Position numbers and translations under genes: made by a program
Notes under the pieces: model-generated
What the model saw: the letters and a program-made list of their open reading frames with translations, nothing else
What the model was told of the DNA's origin: nothing
Databases searched by the model: none
Shown here: positions 39,147-49,423 of the stretch, one piece after another
Numbering within the stretch: position 1 is the first letter of the stretch
Layout of the letters: each line of letters begins with the position of its first letter
From: Meghimatium bilineatum
Taxonomy: Eukaryota; Mollusca; Gastropoda; Stylommatophora; Philomycidae
Assembly: GCA_034231615.1 (NCBI GenBank)
Contig: CM067309.1
Location: 36,235,750-36,299,749 of the forward strand
Direction of reading: 5' to 3'
DNA length: 64,000 nucleotides

Positions 39147-39745
39147 GTACGCATGTGGTTGCGTCTGTGGGTCTCATCACAATGGCCCAATAGACAAACC
39201 ACCCATGCAACAGAAAACCTTAGTAGATGACATGCCGTTATACTGAGGTTATCTTCTTATAGAAGCTTCATGGCACGTCATCTATACAATTATGCTCCTT
39301 GTGCTGTTATTTTGTTGTTGAATTGTGTTTCATGTTTACTTGAATATATGTATGCAGAGATGTAATATGCAGCACTGGGGAGGAGGAAACTGACAGCACT
39401 GTTTTTTCCTATGGCTGAGACCCATCATAGAGGCGCAGTAACTCAGGACATGACAATCCTTTTGACGTGAATATTTGGTTGCATGCTTAGAGCAATATAG
39501 AAGTTCGGCATAACCAGTAGTCATTTGGTGGCGGGGAATGAGCACAGTGAACCCTATCTTGGCTACAGTGGCTAGGAGCTGTTCATAGGTTTAAACCTAC
39601 CTTCCTGGAGGTGTGATAGTTATTCTCTGGCTCTGTCCCGGGGTGGGCCGAAAATCCACAGACTTCCCAGCAATTTAATGGCATTGGGTCAGAGGGCATG
39701 AGCTCATAGACCACTGGATCAGCAACCAACCAACCAACCATGAGA
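39147..39745 (+). mobile_element. Element H, about 600 bp, (ACCA)n tail
   Basis: Starts ACGCATGTGGTTGCGTCTGT, continues ATAGAAGCTTCATGGCACGT, GAAACTGACAGCACTGTTTT, CTGTCCCGGGGTGGGCCGAA and ends ATCAGCAACCAACCAACCA. A second copy at 61078-61706 is very similar and there is an inverted part at 52785-53140. The microsatellite-like 3' tail suggests retroposition. No conserved ORF. Confidence 0.8.
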
Positions 39746-39831
39746 CATCAGGTCCTACAAGTGACATTGATCCAAATTGCTCTTAGAAGTATTACTCAGA
39801 GCGGAGAAAACCAATGTGTATGCTGGTATCT

Positions 39832-40105
39832 TCTTCATCTACGTTCGTTCTCAAACTCCTGCAGATTAGCAGGATGTAGTCCAGAGAACGGAATGCGTTG
39901 TGTCATCGTTTACAGCATTGCTGTGATATCTGTGCCTTTCGGTCTGGCACATCCGACTTCAGCATGACTGGTCACAATTTGGGTCACTGACCCTATATGG
40001 GATGGGACAGCCAACTCCATCCCATAACCTCCTTAGTCGCCTTTTACGACATGCGTGGACGGTAAACAATGTTGCTATTCTTTGTTCTCCTGGCAATACA
40101 TGGGC
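39832..40105 (-). mobile_element. SINE C, near full length
   Basis: ACGTTCGTTCTCAAACTCCT, GCAGGATGTAGTCCAGAGAA, TATATGGGATGGGACAGCCA, CGCCTTTTACGACATGCGTG, ending GGCAATACATGGGCGAA. Confidence 0.9.
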
Positions 40106-40339
40106 GAAGATAGTATCAAAATTTTAGAAAAGCAAGATTCTTCTTGGAAACCGGTTTCACTAGATAATATCAGTCTTTCTTTATGTGAACTAGACCTATT
40201 TTCATTATAAGAAGAGTTCAAGATGGCTGCTGCCTATTTGAATAGGTTAAAGTGCAGTGTTTATATGTAAATATTATAAGATATACAATACTACTCATTG
40301 TGGATTACACCTGGAGGAAGATATTTCTCTATTTCATCA

Positions 40340-40620
40340 TAAGAATGCCAAAATCGGATGTGCTAGGCCTACAAGGCGCATAACGGTGGCACAACGTAAT
40401 CACGCTCCCGGCGGAAATCGCACGGATATCCGTGATGGTTACAATGGAGCGAACGCAAAACAAACATCATAAGAGAAGTTTCTATAGTGAATAAGTAAAC
40501 AGCGGTGGAGAAGGTAACAAGTATGGCCATGAGCACTTTCCCCCTCAACATCGAAAGGTACATGAGGACAGGAAGAAGAAGAAAAAGAAGACCTATGTTC
40601 AGGTTCATCAGCTACTCTCC
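40340..40620. other. Weakly repeat-like sequence, unassigned
   Basis: AAATCGGATGTGCTAGGCCT and CATAACGGTGGCACAACGTA loosely resemble the SINE B/C shared block, then diverge. 40106-40340 and 40620-40970 show nothing recognisable. Confidence 0.3.
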
Positions 40621-40977
40621 TACTGGAGGGTCTTGGTCTACTGATGAATTGTTGAGTGTGCCTGCAGTGTCAAGTTCAGGAATATATTTGAAAGTATAAA
40701 CAAATAATTTCATCTCAATGATAATTCCAAATTCATGCCAAGGGGACAAGATGTATGGTTAGACCTTCCTCTGATTTTATTCTAACCAAGTCCAAAGAGC
40801 TAATGAAGCATGTACAAGCATTGATAAAGCTATGACAGCTTTTACAAGCAGACTTCAAACAGTAGACCTATATGAAAAACTAACCCGGGGAATTTGGTAC
40901 ACTGCAGATCATCATTCTATGCAGATCTGCATATGACATCTCTATAACTTTTAGCTGTATACTGAATAAACGTCTCC

Positions 40978-41138
40978 TGCCGAAGACAGCTGTGTCAGGC
41001 CATTGGCACAAATAAAACGGCGCATGCATTTCCATTCTCTGGACTACATCCTGTTGGAAATCTAGTAAGACAATTGTCCTGCTACAAGAGAGATTCAGCG
41101 GGAGTTTGAGAATGAACGCTGAAGAAGAAGAAGAATAA
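40978..41138 (+). mobile_element. SINE B, full length
   Basis: CCGAAGACAGCTGTGTCAGG to GGGAGTTTGAGAATGAACGC and (GAA)n. AATAAAC precedes and follows it (short target duplication). Confidence 0.88.
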
Positions 41139-41267
41139 ACAGGTCAAATATGGACTTGGGTATGTCATGCTGCGTAAGGGAAACATTTTTAGTTGTTAAT
41201 TTGAACAGCTATCGGCAAAGAAATTGAGACAAGCGAAGCAGACATGATACTGGTGCTCATTTGATTT

Positions 41268-41365
41268 CCTCTGTTCCTCTGGCTTGTTACATGACAAGGG
41301 TTAATGAAGCAGTTTCCTCTCGCTTGTTACATGACAAGGGTTAATGAAGCAGTTTCCTTTCGCTT
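41268..41365. repeat. 41-bp repeat, 2.5 copies
   Basis: TCGCTTGTTACATGACAAGG then GTTAATGAAGCAGTTTCCT repeated. Confidence 0.85.
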
Positions 41366-41439
41366 GTTCATTGTTATTTATGCCAAATGATTATTCTCAT
41401 ATCTTGTTTAACAATTACATATTGATCATGTCGAAATTA

Positions 41440-41730
41440 TGTTGCCACCTTTTTTTTTCTATTTTAATTATTGAGGGGTAAAAAAGGAGTATGTTGTTAG
41501 CATCTTTTTTTTTTGCTATTTTTTTCTATATATATTTCATTTTATTTTTTAATTAATTTTTATATTTATTTTTTTAAAAATTTTATTTTTAAAAATTTTT
41601 TTTATTATTTATTTTATTTTTTTATTTATTTTTATTTATATATATATTTTTTCTATATTTCTTTTTTTTCTATTTTAATTTTTGAGGGGTAAAAAAGGGA
41701 GTATGTTGTTAGTATTTTTTTTTTAAATGA
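41440..41730. repeat. T/A low-complexity block flanked by a direct repeat
   Basis: About 180 bp of almost pure T and A. The left (41449-41500) and right (41665-41718) borders both read CTATTTTAATTWTTGAGGGG then TAAAAAAGGRAGTATGTTGT. Confidence 0.88.
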
Positions 41731-41855
41731 GCACAAAATACAAGTAACAAATGAAACAGCATTTATGAACAGAGACTACACAGCTAGGAATCCATTGTGA
41801 GTCTTTTGTGTGATAGACTTTTCATGCAGATTTTTGTCGTTTGTTCTTTTAATCT

Positions 41856-42095
41856 GTGAAAGTTAACATTTTCACACTTTTTATGGAAAATGTTACCAAA
41901 ACACTTAACAAACGATACGAAAACAGTCGACCTATTGGACGCCCTCGTAAAAGGTGGATAGATAGTGTATTAGAGACACTCGGAAATATAACAGCAGAAG
42001 AGGCAAATAGAAGGACAAAAGACTGTACACTCACTCTCCCATCAACACCGAAAGTTTTTTATGAGGACAGAAAGAAGAAGAAGAAGAAGGTAGTT
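41856..42095 (+). mobile_element. LINE RT C-terminal fragment
   Basis: NSRPIGRPRKRWIDSVLETL then ITAEEANRRTKD is the GRPRKRW..A..A.DR end of a LINE RT. It ends in GAAGAAGAAG. 42100-42590 shows nothing clear. Confidence 0.75.
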
Positions 42096-42594
42096 CTACT
42101 GTAAGCTCACCTTTTGTGTATTAGATACTAATTCTTTGTCAAGTCAAGTTTCTTGGTCTTTTCTCTAAATATTACAGAATTATTTCTGCAGTGCCTCTAG
42201 ATGTCACCGATCTTTTTTTTATGTATCTCTCCTTACATCTGTTTTTAGGCAATTTTCTCCATGGCATCAAGAGTCAATGTCCTTCATCTTAACCTCTCTT
42301 GTCTCTTTTTGTCAATGTCTTTCGGTTGATGTCTTTTATTGTCCCAAGTTTCCCAGGACTTGATTCCATTTTATACAAAGTATCTTTTATAAAATGTAAC
42401 TTGGGTTAAGCACTGATGGTGAATCAAGATTCATCGCAGTGATGGCTGCCATGATAAGATTAACCACAATTTGGAAAGCAGGATCACCACTTGTGTTAAA
42501 ATTAATTTATATAAATATTTGGTTTGTTAATATAATTGCATGGCTGCGAGACCTGGACTATAACTGCGAACTGTGAAAGAATAATACAGGCATT

Positions 42595-42990
42595 TGAAAA
42601 CAAATGCTTTAGTCGTGTGTTGCAGTATTTGTTACCGTGAACATAAGACCAATGGGTTTGTGCATGACAGAATTAATTAATTGGCTGGTCCAACAAAAAT
42701 CACCATTGATGGTGGTGAAACATTGTAAACTCCGATGGTATGGGCACGTTTCCAGACTTTTTTTTATGACAAAGTCTGTTCTTCAGGGTGTAATCGAATG
42801 GGGAAGAAGATGTGGAGGCCAGAAGACGACTTGATTGGACAATATCAAGGAATAGGCTATATGAAGTATCTGAACTCATCAGAGAGGTAGAGGATAGAGA
42901 TGTTTGGAGATCTTTCTGCATGAAATGTCTCAATGTGACACCCTGTCACTTTCTGTAATGCGTTATGGGTTTTATTATTAGGTTCTATCC
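42595..42990 (+). mobile_element. LINE RT C-terminal fragment with 3' UTR
   Basis: CKLRWYGHVSRLFFMTKSVL then GRRCGGQKTT, frameshift, then REVEDRDVWRSFCMKC at about 42880-42925. The 3' part GTGACACCCTGTCACTTTCT is also seen (diverged) at 50870-50925. Confidence 0.8.
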
Positions 42991-43134
42991 CAGATCTTGT
43001 GCCTACTTTGTTGTTCTTTTATCTACGTTTATCATTTATTAATTTCAATATTAATTTAATTAGGATTATTTATATAAAACACAACTTCCCTAACCCTAAA
43101 TAAATAAATATTTAAATTAATTCTTCTTCTTCTT

Positions 43135-43800
43135 TCGTTCACTTGAAACATGTCTATATCTGTAATTCTGTCTCCTTAATAAAACTCACTGTCTTTTGTA
43201 GTTCATACAGTGTCCCATAGAACTTTGATTCCAGTGTTGTTTCTTCTGGCCAATATGTCTGCCTCAGCGTTTCATGCTCAGAACACTCTTGAAGTATATG
43301 TTTGGCACTCTGTGCTGCCTGTCCACATGTACACATGGCAGTGTTGCCAATCTTGAACTTTATATACATGTGACTGCGGAGTCAGCTGTGTCCTGTTCTG
43401 AGATGTAGAATTATAACTTGCTCAGATCTGTTCATAATGTGATAGTCATCTTGTGTTGGTGTTTGTGGCTTTCTTATTGACTTGATCATCTGTTTTTTCT
43501 GATGGTAGGTGATTGGTATATCTGGTTGGTCTTCGGCAGCACCTTCCTTAGCCAGTTGGTCTGCTTTTTCATTTCCTGGTATTCCACAGTGAGAGGGTAT
43601 CCACTGCATGGTTACCCTATACTGATAAGACAATTCGCTAAGTAGTTTTTTCAAGTCTCCTAGTTTTTTTTTCTAGACTGGAGAGCATGAAGCACTGACC
43701 TTGCATCTGTCAGGAATACCACAGGCTTCCTGTGAGAGTTGGAGTTCAGCAGTTGTTTAGCTGCTACACTATTTGCCTGGATTTCTGCATTATAATTATA
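43135..43800 (-). mobile_element. LINE 3' part with RNase H domain
   Basis: From 43790 down: EIQANSVAAKQLLNSNSHRK, FLTDARSVLHALQS (RNase H acidic motif), a stop/frameshift near 43665, then QWIPSHCGIPGNEKADQLAK (diagnostic SHCGI.GNE.AD.LAK), NRSEQVIILHLRTGH, and QECSEHETLRQTYWPEETTL. RNase H after RT is typical of I/Jockey-type LINEs. Confidence 0.9.
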
Positions 43801-44113
43801 TTTAAATTAATAAATGATAAACATATGGTAATCTGATACAGGAAACTGAACATAGCCAAGTGAAATAATCAAAACAACAATAAGGTAGGGAATGGACACA
43901 ACAAGAATTGACCTATTATTATATAAAGTATCATGTGTAAATGTCTTCTCAAATGCAGATTGTGATCTACAAGATTCCATAATATTTCCTATCCTCTACG
44001 TGGGTCTTATGGTGAGGTTCTTAGTCTCATAACCACCTCCTTGAGGGGACGGGTAGATGATTTAGTCACTTTTCAGTGACCAAAAATGTCATAGCTACTC
44101 CTTAGTTTCAAAC

Positions 44114-44275
44114 TTCTTCTTCTTCAGCGTTCATTCTCTAACTTCTGCTGTATCTCTCTAGTAGCAGGACCATGATCCATTCTATATTTCCAGCAGGATG
44201 TAGTTCAGAGAATGGAAATGCGTTGTGTCACCGTTTTATTTGTAACAATGGCCCGACATATCCGTCTTCGGCGGG
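44114..44275 (-). mobile_element. SINE B, full length with target-site duplication
   Basis: 162 bp flanked by AGTTTCAAAC at 44104-44113 and 44276-44285 (perfect 10 bp). Confidence 0.93.
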
Positions 44276-44289
44276 AGTTTCAAACAATA

Positions 44290-44815
44290 ATCCTCAGGGA
44301 CATAAAACAAAATGCACTTGTTAGCAAGACATTGTTACAGCCTGCAAGCTTTTGATGTCAGGGCAAATGGCTTAATCAAGGAGATCCCCCATATCAATAG
44401 TAGTAGGCACCTTTCCATCTTTCCAGATGATAGTATTATTGTTTATTATTACAAAATAAACAATCTACGATACATGGTGATGAAGGATATGACTCACAAG
44501 ACAATCTGAGCCACAAGTGCCTGCCAGAGTATGTACAAGGAATCACAGGCCTGCTTGTATCATCGTGTGTTGTGTGTTTTCTTAGACGTGCAGCCCTTGA
44601 ACAAACTGCTATCACTTTCACCTCTATCTTTATACCATTCCTGATCTTTCCCTTCCAGGCAACACAATCTATGGCATCTCTTGTTCTCATGATTCCATAT
44701 CAATGCCCGTGTCATGCATATTATATTTGTATACGTCTTTGTACTAAAGTAGAGGTCAACCCCAAGATCTTTTCCAGACTAATTTTCCATAAAGTAGATC
44801 CTTCGGTATTCTGTC
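44290..44815. other. Unassigned intergenic sequence
   Basis: Short frames on both strands but no motif, family resemblance or splice context. The (TCC)-rich part leads into the next array. Confidence 0.3.
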
Positions 44816-44816
44816 A

Positions 44817-45312
44817 TCTTCCATCCTCCTAGTGTGTCCCAGACATCTTCCATCCTCCTAGTGTGTCCCAGACATTTTCCATCCTCCTAGTGTGTTCCAG
44901 ACATCTTCTATCCTCCTAGTGTGTCCCAGACATCTTCCATCCTCCTAGTGTGTCCTAGACATTTTCGATCCTCCTAGTGTGTCCTAGACATCTTCCATCC
45001 TCCTAGTGTGTCCTAGACATTTTCGATCCTCCTAGTGTGTCCCAGACATCTTCCATCCTCCTAGTGTGTCCCAGACATCTTCCATTCTCCTAGTGTGTCC
45101 CAGACATCTTCCATCCTCCTAGTGTGTCCCAGACATCTTGCATCCTCCTAGTGTGTCCCAGACATCTTCCATTCTCCTAGTGTGTCCCAGACATCTTCCA
45201 TTCTCCTAGTGTGTCCCAGACATCTTCCATCCTCCTAGTGTGTCCCAGACATTTTCCATCCTCCTAGTGTGTCCCAGACATCTTCCATCCTCCTAGTGTG
45301 TCCCAGACATCA
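44817..45312. repeat. 29-bp minisatellite, about 17 copies
   Basis: Unit CCATCCTCCTAGTGTGTCCC + AGACATCTT with C/T and A/G variants. Confidence 0.95.
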
Positions 45313-45380
45313 GAGTCTGCATAGACCAAGCATAGAAATCACTGTGGTATTGCTTTTTCTTCCCAATACATCAGTGTTAG

Positions 45381-45534
45381 TTCTTCTTCAGCGTTAATTC
45401 TCAAACTTCCGCTGGATGTCCCTTGTAGCAGGACCATTGTTCTACTAGATTTCCAGCAGGATGTAGTCCAGAGAATGAAAATGCATGGCACCGTTTTATT
45501 TACGACAATGGCCCGACACATCTGTCTTCGGCGG
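45381..45534 (-). mobile_element. SINE B with target-site duplication
   Basis: Flanked by ATCAGTGTTAG at 45370-45380 and 45535-45545 (perfect 11 bp). The host sequence AATACATCAGTGTTAGTGAC itself recurs at 45573. Confidence 0.92.
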
Positions 45535-45599
45535 ATCAGTGTTAGTGACTATCGTATCTATCAACTCTTCCAATACATCAGTGTTAGTGACTATCAACT

Positions 45600-46185
45600 A
45601 AATGGAAGCCTCGATAGAGAGATAGAGATGAGATGTCAAAAGGCAAATGCAGTAGCATACCAACTGTCACCACTGCTCCTTCATCCCAAGATCTCGAGAT
45701 GGAAGTTAAAAGACAAATGATCTACAGTATATTCCTACCAACACTGTGTTTGTTACCAGTGCCAAACCTGGTCTCTCTCATCTTCACATTACAGAAAGTG
45801 ACATGTGAGATGAAATGCTTTAGGAAAGCCGCAGTGGTCACCAGGCTTGATAGACTTAAAATGAAGATATCAGGGAAAGAACAGGTATAATACCTTGCAC
45901 AGAATACATAGAAAGGCAGCAGATCAAGTGGTTTGGCCACATTATGAGAATGCATCACGACAAGTTGCTCGTACAGGCATATAACCAAATGAGATCAGGG
46001 TACAAAAACAGAGGAAGACCATGAAAAAGATGGATAGAAAACGGCAGGGACATCTTGAACAAACACGGTCATAGCACAGCTGAGGCCACACATCTGGCTC
46101 TAGAACGGGGGCTCGAGCTCCAATCACCCCTACGCTTAACGGCAAGAGTGGATAACAAACCAGCTGGGGAAAGACAATAAATAAT
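45600..46185 (+). mobile_element. LINE RT fragment
   Basis: CQKANAVAYQLSPLLLHPKI and MEVKRQMIYSIFLPTLC, then EMKCFRKAAVVTRLDR, then (other frame) EYIERQQIKWFGHIMRMHHD and GYKNRGRP. Frameshifted and stopped. Related to 15630-16315. Confidence 0.82.
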
Positions 46186-46629
46186 AAAATCTTCAAAAAA
46201 AACAACAATACATTAATATTGAGTCATATTTTACTGAATTATTCAATCCTGTAACTATTGCAGTCAACTAATAAATGAATACAAAAAAGTATATCACATA
46301 AAGATATGTTTACACTGATCATAAAAACAAGTCATCAAGACCACTGATCAATCAATAACATGACAGAGTACAATAAAACTCAACTGGGGCCTAAGATTCA
46401 ATGAATTTGATCAGTCATCCTAAGCATTATTTTTCTGTTTACATTTTAAATAAACAAAACATGAAATAAATATTTTTTTGTACAAACAAAAATATATCCT
46501 TGCCAGAAAATGATCCAACAATTATGTACGGCTCACAGTAACAAAGTAATTATATTGAACAAGTAAATCTTGTAACACAAACACAAATATTTTATCTGTA
46601 GACAAGAAGTTTTGTCTCGTAATATTATA

Positions 46630-46804
46630 CAGCAGAATTCCTCTATAGCACATTCTGTTTATAACATATTTTTCAATATAACAACACTTTTCAAAATCCC
46701 CAATTATATTTATTCTATATCGTTTGTACTGTGTATAGTGAATTTCTGTTATTGCAAACATATTTTGTCGGTCCGGACCAAGTTGTTATAATGTGATTCC
46801 ACTG
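46630..46804. mobile_element. Tigger/pogo-like MITE, second copy
   Basis: 175 bp, CAGCAGAATTCCTCTATAGC to GTTATAATGTGATTCCACTG, TA flanks. Inner match to 1769-1938 includes CCAATTATATTTATTCTATA. 46190-46630 and 46810-47340 hold nothing recognisable. Confidence 0.72.
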
Positions 46805-47419
46805 TATTGAAGTTCTGTATGAAATACTGATCACAGCATGTGTCTATTCATTTGTTAGTAGAGCGGATAGTGAACCTAGTCGGTAGATCTTTCATACTGC
46901 CCACCTCTGTGGCAAAATTAATTTGCATGATGTGATGATATAACTAACAGAAGGAGGCAACAGGACTCACTAAACAGTTATCATACTCACACCATACACA
47001 GCGGGTGACGGGAACTACCCACATGTGGACCATGGTGTGGATACACAGATGAAAGCTGCAGACTGAGAACAATTGGACAAAAGACAGTTCAGGTGGTAGA
47101 GGTAAAGTGTAGATGGAATACTTGAGCCAGATACAGCTCATGGGTAGGACACCCAAGCAGAAAGTAGTCCACCAAAGTTGAAGCAGAGCCAGTTTTTGTG
47201 GTGTGGAGTAATCGGTTGCTCACGTTTTCCCTCACAAAAGCGAGGAACACTGAATGCAAAGAGCCATTGCCTTCTTTCCTACAGTGTTTTATTAAATAAC
47301 TCCCATTTATGACAAAGATATGCAGACTAGAGTATATTGCATCTTTGTTCTTTTATGTCAGACTGTAAGTAGTGAGAAATGATAGATGTACCATCAATGC
47401 AGATAAGTCAACAGATCTG

Positions 47420-47785
47420 ACAATGATTCTTGATTAGAAACTGGCCTCACAGCACATGGGGCGTTCCCATAAGTGCTCCGCCCTCTGTTCCAGCAGCCAT
47501 CCGATTCGATGGTGTTTCAAGTCTAATGCCGCTGAAACAGACGTCGACATCAGGGCACAGCTCTGACCCTTGCAGCAGGTTTCTTTGTTGTTCTGCCCAC
47601 CCACGCCGTGCCCATAACTAGTTAAAACACAACATCGGTCTGTTGGAACAACATGGTAACTGTTATCGAAAGTTACGACTACGGGATTGTATAAATGACG
47701 TGCCATGAAGCTTCTATAAGAAGATAAGAAAAAGGCATGCCATCTACTAAGGTTTTCTGTTGCATGGTTGATTTGTCTGACAAAT
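47420..47785 (-). mobile_element. Element I, second copy
   Basis: Matches 12945-13290 (CTGGCCTCACAGCACATGGG, AGCAGCCATCCGATTCGATG, CATGGTAACTGTTATCGAAA) and includes the head shared with element H (CTATAAGAAGATAAG, TCTACTAAGGTTTTCTGTTG). Confidence 0.75.
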
Positions 47786-47789
47786 GAAT

Positions 47790-48010
47790 GATGAACTAGT
47801 TGGTTCAGAAATATATACTATGCTCTGGCAGGGCATAAGGATACTGCCACACTGGAATCTCTCTCTTTGGGGACTAAACATGCATCCTTAAACTCCCATA
47901 ACACAACCATGCTTCCGAGAACAATACTTAGAATAGTTTGGGTATCACCATGGTTACTCACCTGAGAACACATGCTTTTGTCAAGAAGGCTGAACTACCT
48001 ACTCACAGTT
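47790..48010 (+). mobile_element. Fragment of the (TCA)n-tailed dispersed element
   Basis: ATCTCTCTCTTTGGGGACTA, AAACATGCATCCTTAAACTC, ATGCTTTTGTCAAGAAGGCT parallel 26010-26160 and 62140-62310. Confidence 0.6.
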
Positions 48011-48017
48011 AAAAGCA

Positions 48018-48397
48018 GCTGAAGATGGATGTGTCAGGTCATTGACATAAATAAAAAAGTGACACATCGCATTTCCATTTTCTGGACTACATCCAGCTGG
48101 AAATCTAGGAGGACCATTGTCCTGCTGCAAGAGATATCTCTGGACTACATCCTGCTGGAAATGTAGGAATATTGTCCTGCTACAAGAGATATCTCTGGAC
48201 TACATCCAGCTGGAAATCTAGGAGGACCATTGTCCTGCTACAAGAGATATCTCTTGACTACATCCTGCTGGAAATCTAGAACCATTGTCCTGCTACAAGA
48301 GATATCACTGGACTACATCCTGCTGAAAATCTATTAAGACCATTGTCCTGCTACAAGAGAGATCCAGCGGGAGTTTGAGAATGAATGCTGAAGAAGA
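48018..48397 (+). mobile_element. SINE B with internal 5-fold amplification
   Basis: Head 48018-48130, then the segment CTGGACTACATCCTGCTGGA to TGCTACAAGAGATATC repeated five times (units 55-58 bp), then the normal tail GAGATCCAGCGGGAGTTTGA. Confidence 0.92.
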
Positions 48398-48479
48398 CAG
48401 CTAAAGGGATTACTTCAACATCTTGTGAACTAAAGCAGAGGTAGCACAATGTTTATTACTTATGGATTCCTATTCTGGT

Positions 48480-48720
48480 TTCTTCTTCAGCATCTCAAAC
48501 TCCTGCTGATTAGCAGGATGTAGGCGGAAGAACTGAGTGTGCTGTGTGAAGGTTGACAGCTTGACTGCACCTTTTGGCTTCACACATCCATCTTCAGCAT
48601 GTTTTTTGGATCAATGACAAATGGGGTCATATACCCTGCAATCACCTATTACAAGATGCATGGCAGGGCACAGTATTGTGATTCTTTACTCCCCTTTCAG
48701 GCCCCAGCAACATGTGCATA
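48480..48720 (-). mobile_element. SINE C copy
   Basis: TTCTTCAGCATCTCAAACTC, TGATTAGCAGGATGTAGGCG, ATTACAAGATGCATGGCAGG, CTTTACTCCCCTTTCAGGCC. Confidence 0.82.
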
Positions 48721-48756
48721 ATTTCAATTATAATATTTTCAACAATGATCTTTAGT

Positions 48757-48970
48757 GGGGAAGAAATATCAGATGTCACCGCCCCTGCTTGTGTGGAAGG
48801 AATATCAGATGTCACAGCCCCTACTTGTGTGGAAGAAATATCAGATGTCACAGCCCCTGCTTGTGTGGAAGGAATATCAGATGTCACAGCCCCTGCTTGT
48901 GTGGAAGAAATATCAGATGTCACAGCCCCTGCTTGTGTGGAAGGAATAATAGATGTCACAGCCCCTGCTG
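48757..48970. repeat. 33-bp minisatellite, 6 copies, 3' of MVP
   Basis: Unit GAAATATCAGATGTCACAGC + CCCTGCTTGTGTG. Multiple of three, so five overlapping open frames appear on both strands; none has other support. Confidence 0.94.
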
Positions 48971-49043
48971 AACTATTTATTTGTTTTAAAAACTTATGAT
49001 AATTGTGTAAATAAATGAAGTAAATTGTCATGAGCAATGATAT

Positions 49044-49049
49044 TTTATT
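49044..49049 (-). promoter_or_regulatory. Candidate MVP poly(A) signal
   Basis: AATAAA on the - strand, about 225 nt beyond the MVP stop, in AT-rich DNA. It is the nearest clear candidate, but the region is AT-rich enough for chance matches. Confidence 0.35.
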
Positions 49050-49273
49050 AGCATAAATAAAATAATGACAGTAATATTTGTAAAACAAATTCTCAAATGT
49101 TACAGAAAACTATGAAATAATTGTACAAAAAAAAAAGCTAACATAAACTTGAAACTATTACTTCCCCTGAGATCACTCTCTGTGAAATGAATCATGGAAA
49201 TTACAACAGAAAAAGTATTTTTTTAAAACATGTACTATGAGAAAGATCTCGGATCGAGTTTTGTTAATTTGGT

Positions 49274-49423
49274 TTACAGTGGATCATCTTCTGTGTCATC
49301 GTGGCGACGTTTGGATGGAACCAATCCTCCAATCAAGCCAGATGCTGTGGTGAACAAGTTGATTGGGGAAGAGCCGTCTGTAATGAGAGTTGACTTCAGA
49401 CCTAACGCTTGCAGCATGCGTAC
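49274..49423 (-). CDS. MVP: MVP terminal exon with stop
   Basis: Acceptor TTCTCTTCTCCAG, phase 0, TAA at 49274-49276. It encodes [20 protein letters not shown] then [20 protein letters not shown] and an acidic tail. [22 protein letters not shown] is the human cap-ring equivalent. The + strand also has an open frame across this exon; that is a shadow. Confidence 0.95.
   Translation of the reverse strand, partial: VRMLQALGLKSTLITDGSSPINLFTTASGLIGGLVPSKRRHDDTEDDPL

Noticed and set aside
48642-49088. 148-codon - strand and other ORFs over the 33-bp array
   Set aside because: Repetitive by-product in several frames at once; no splice sites, domain or conservation.
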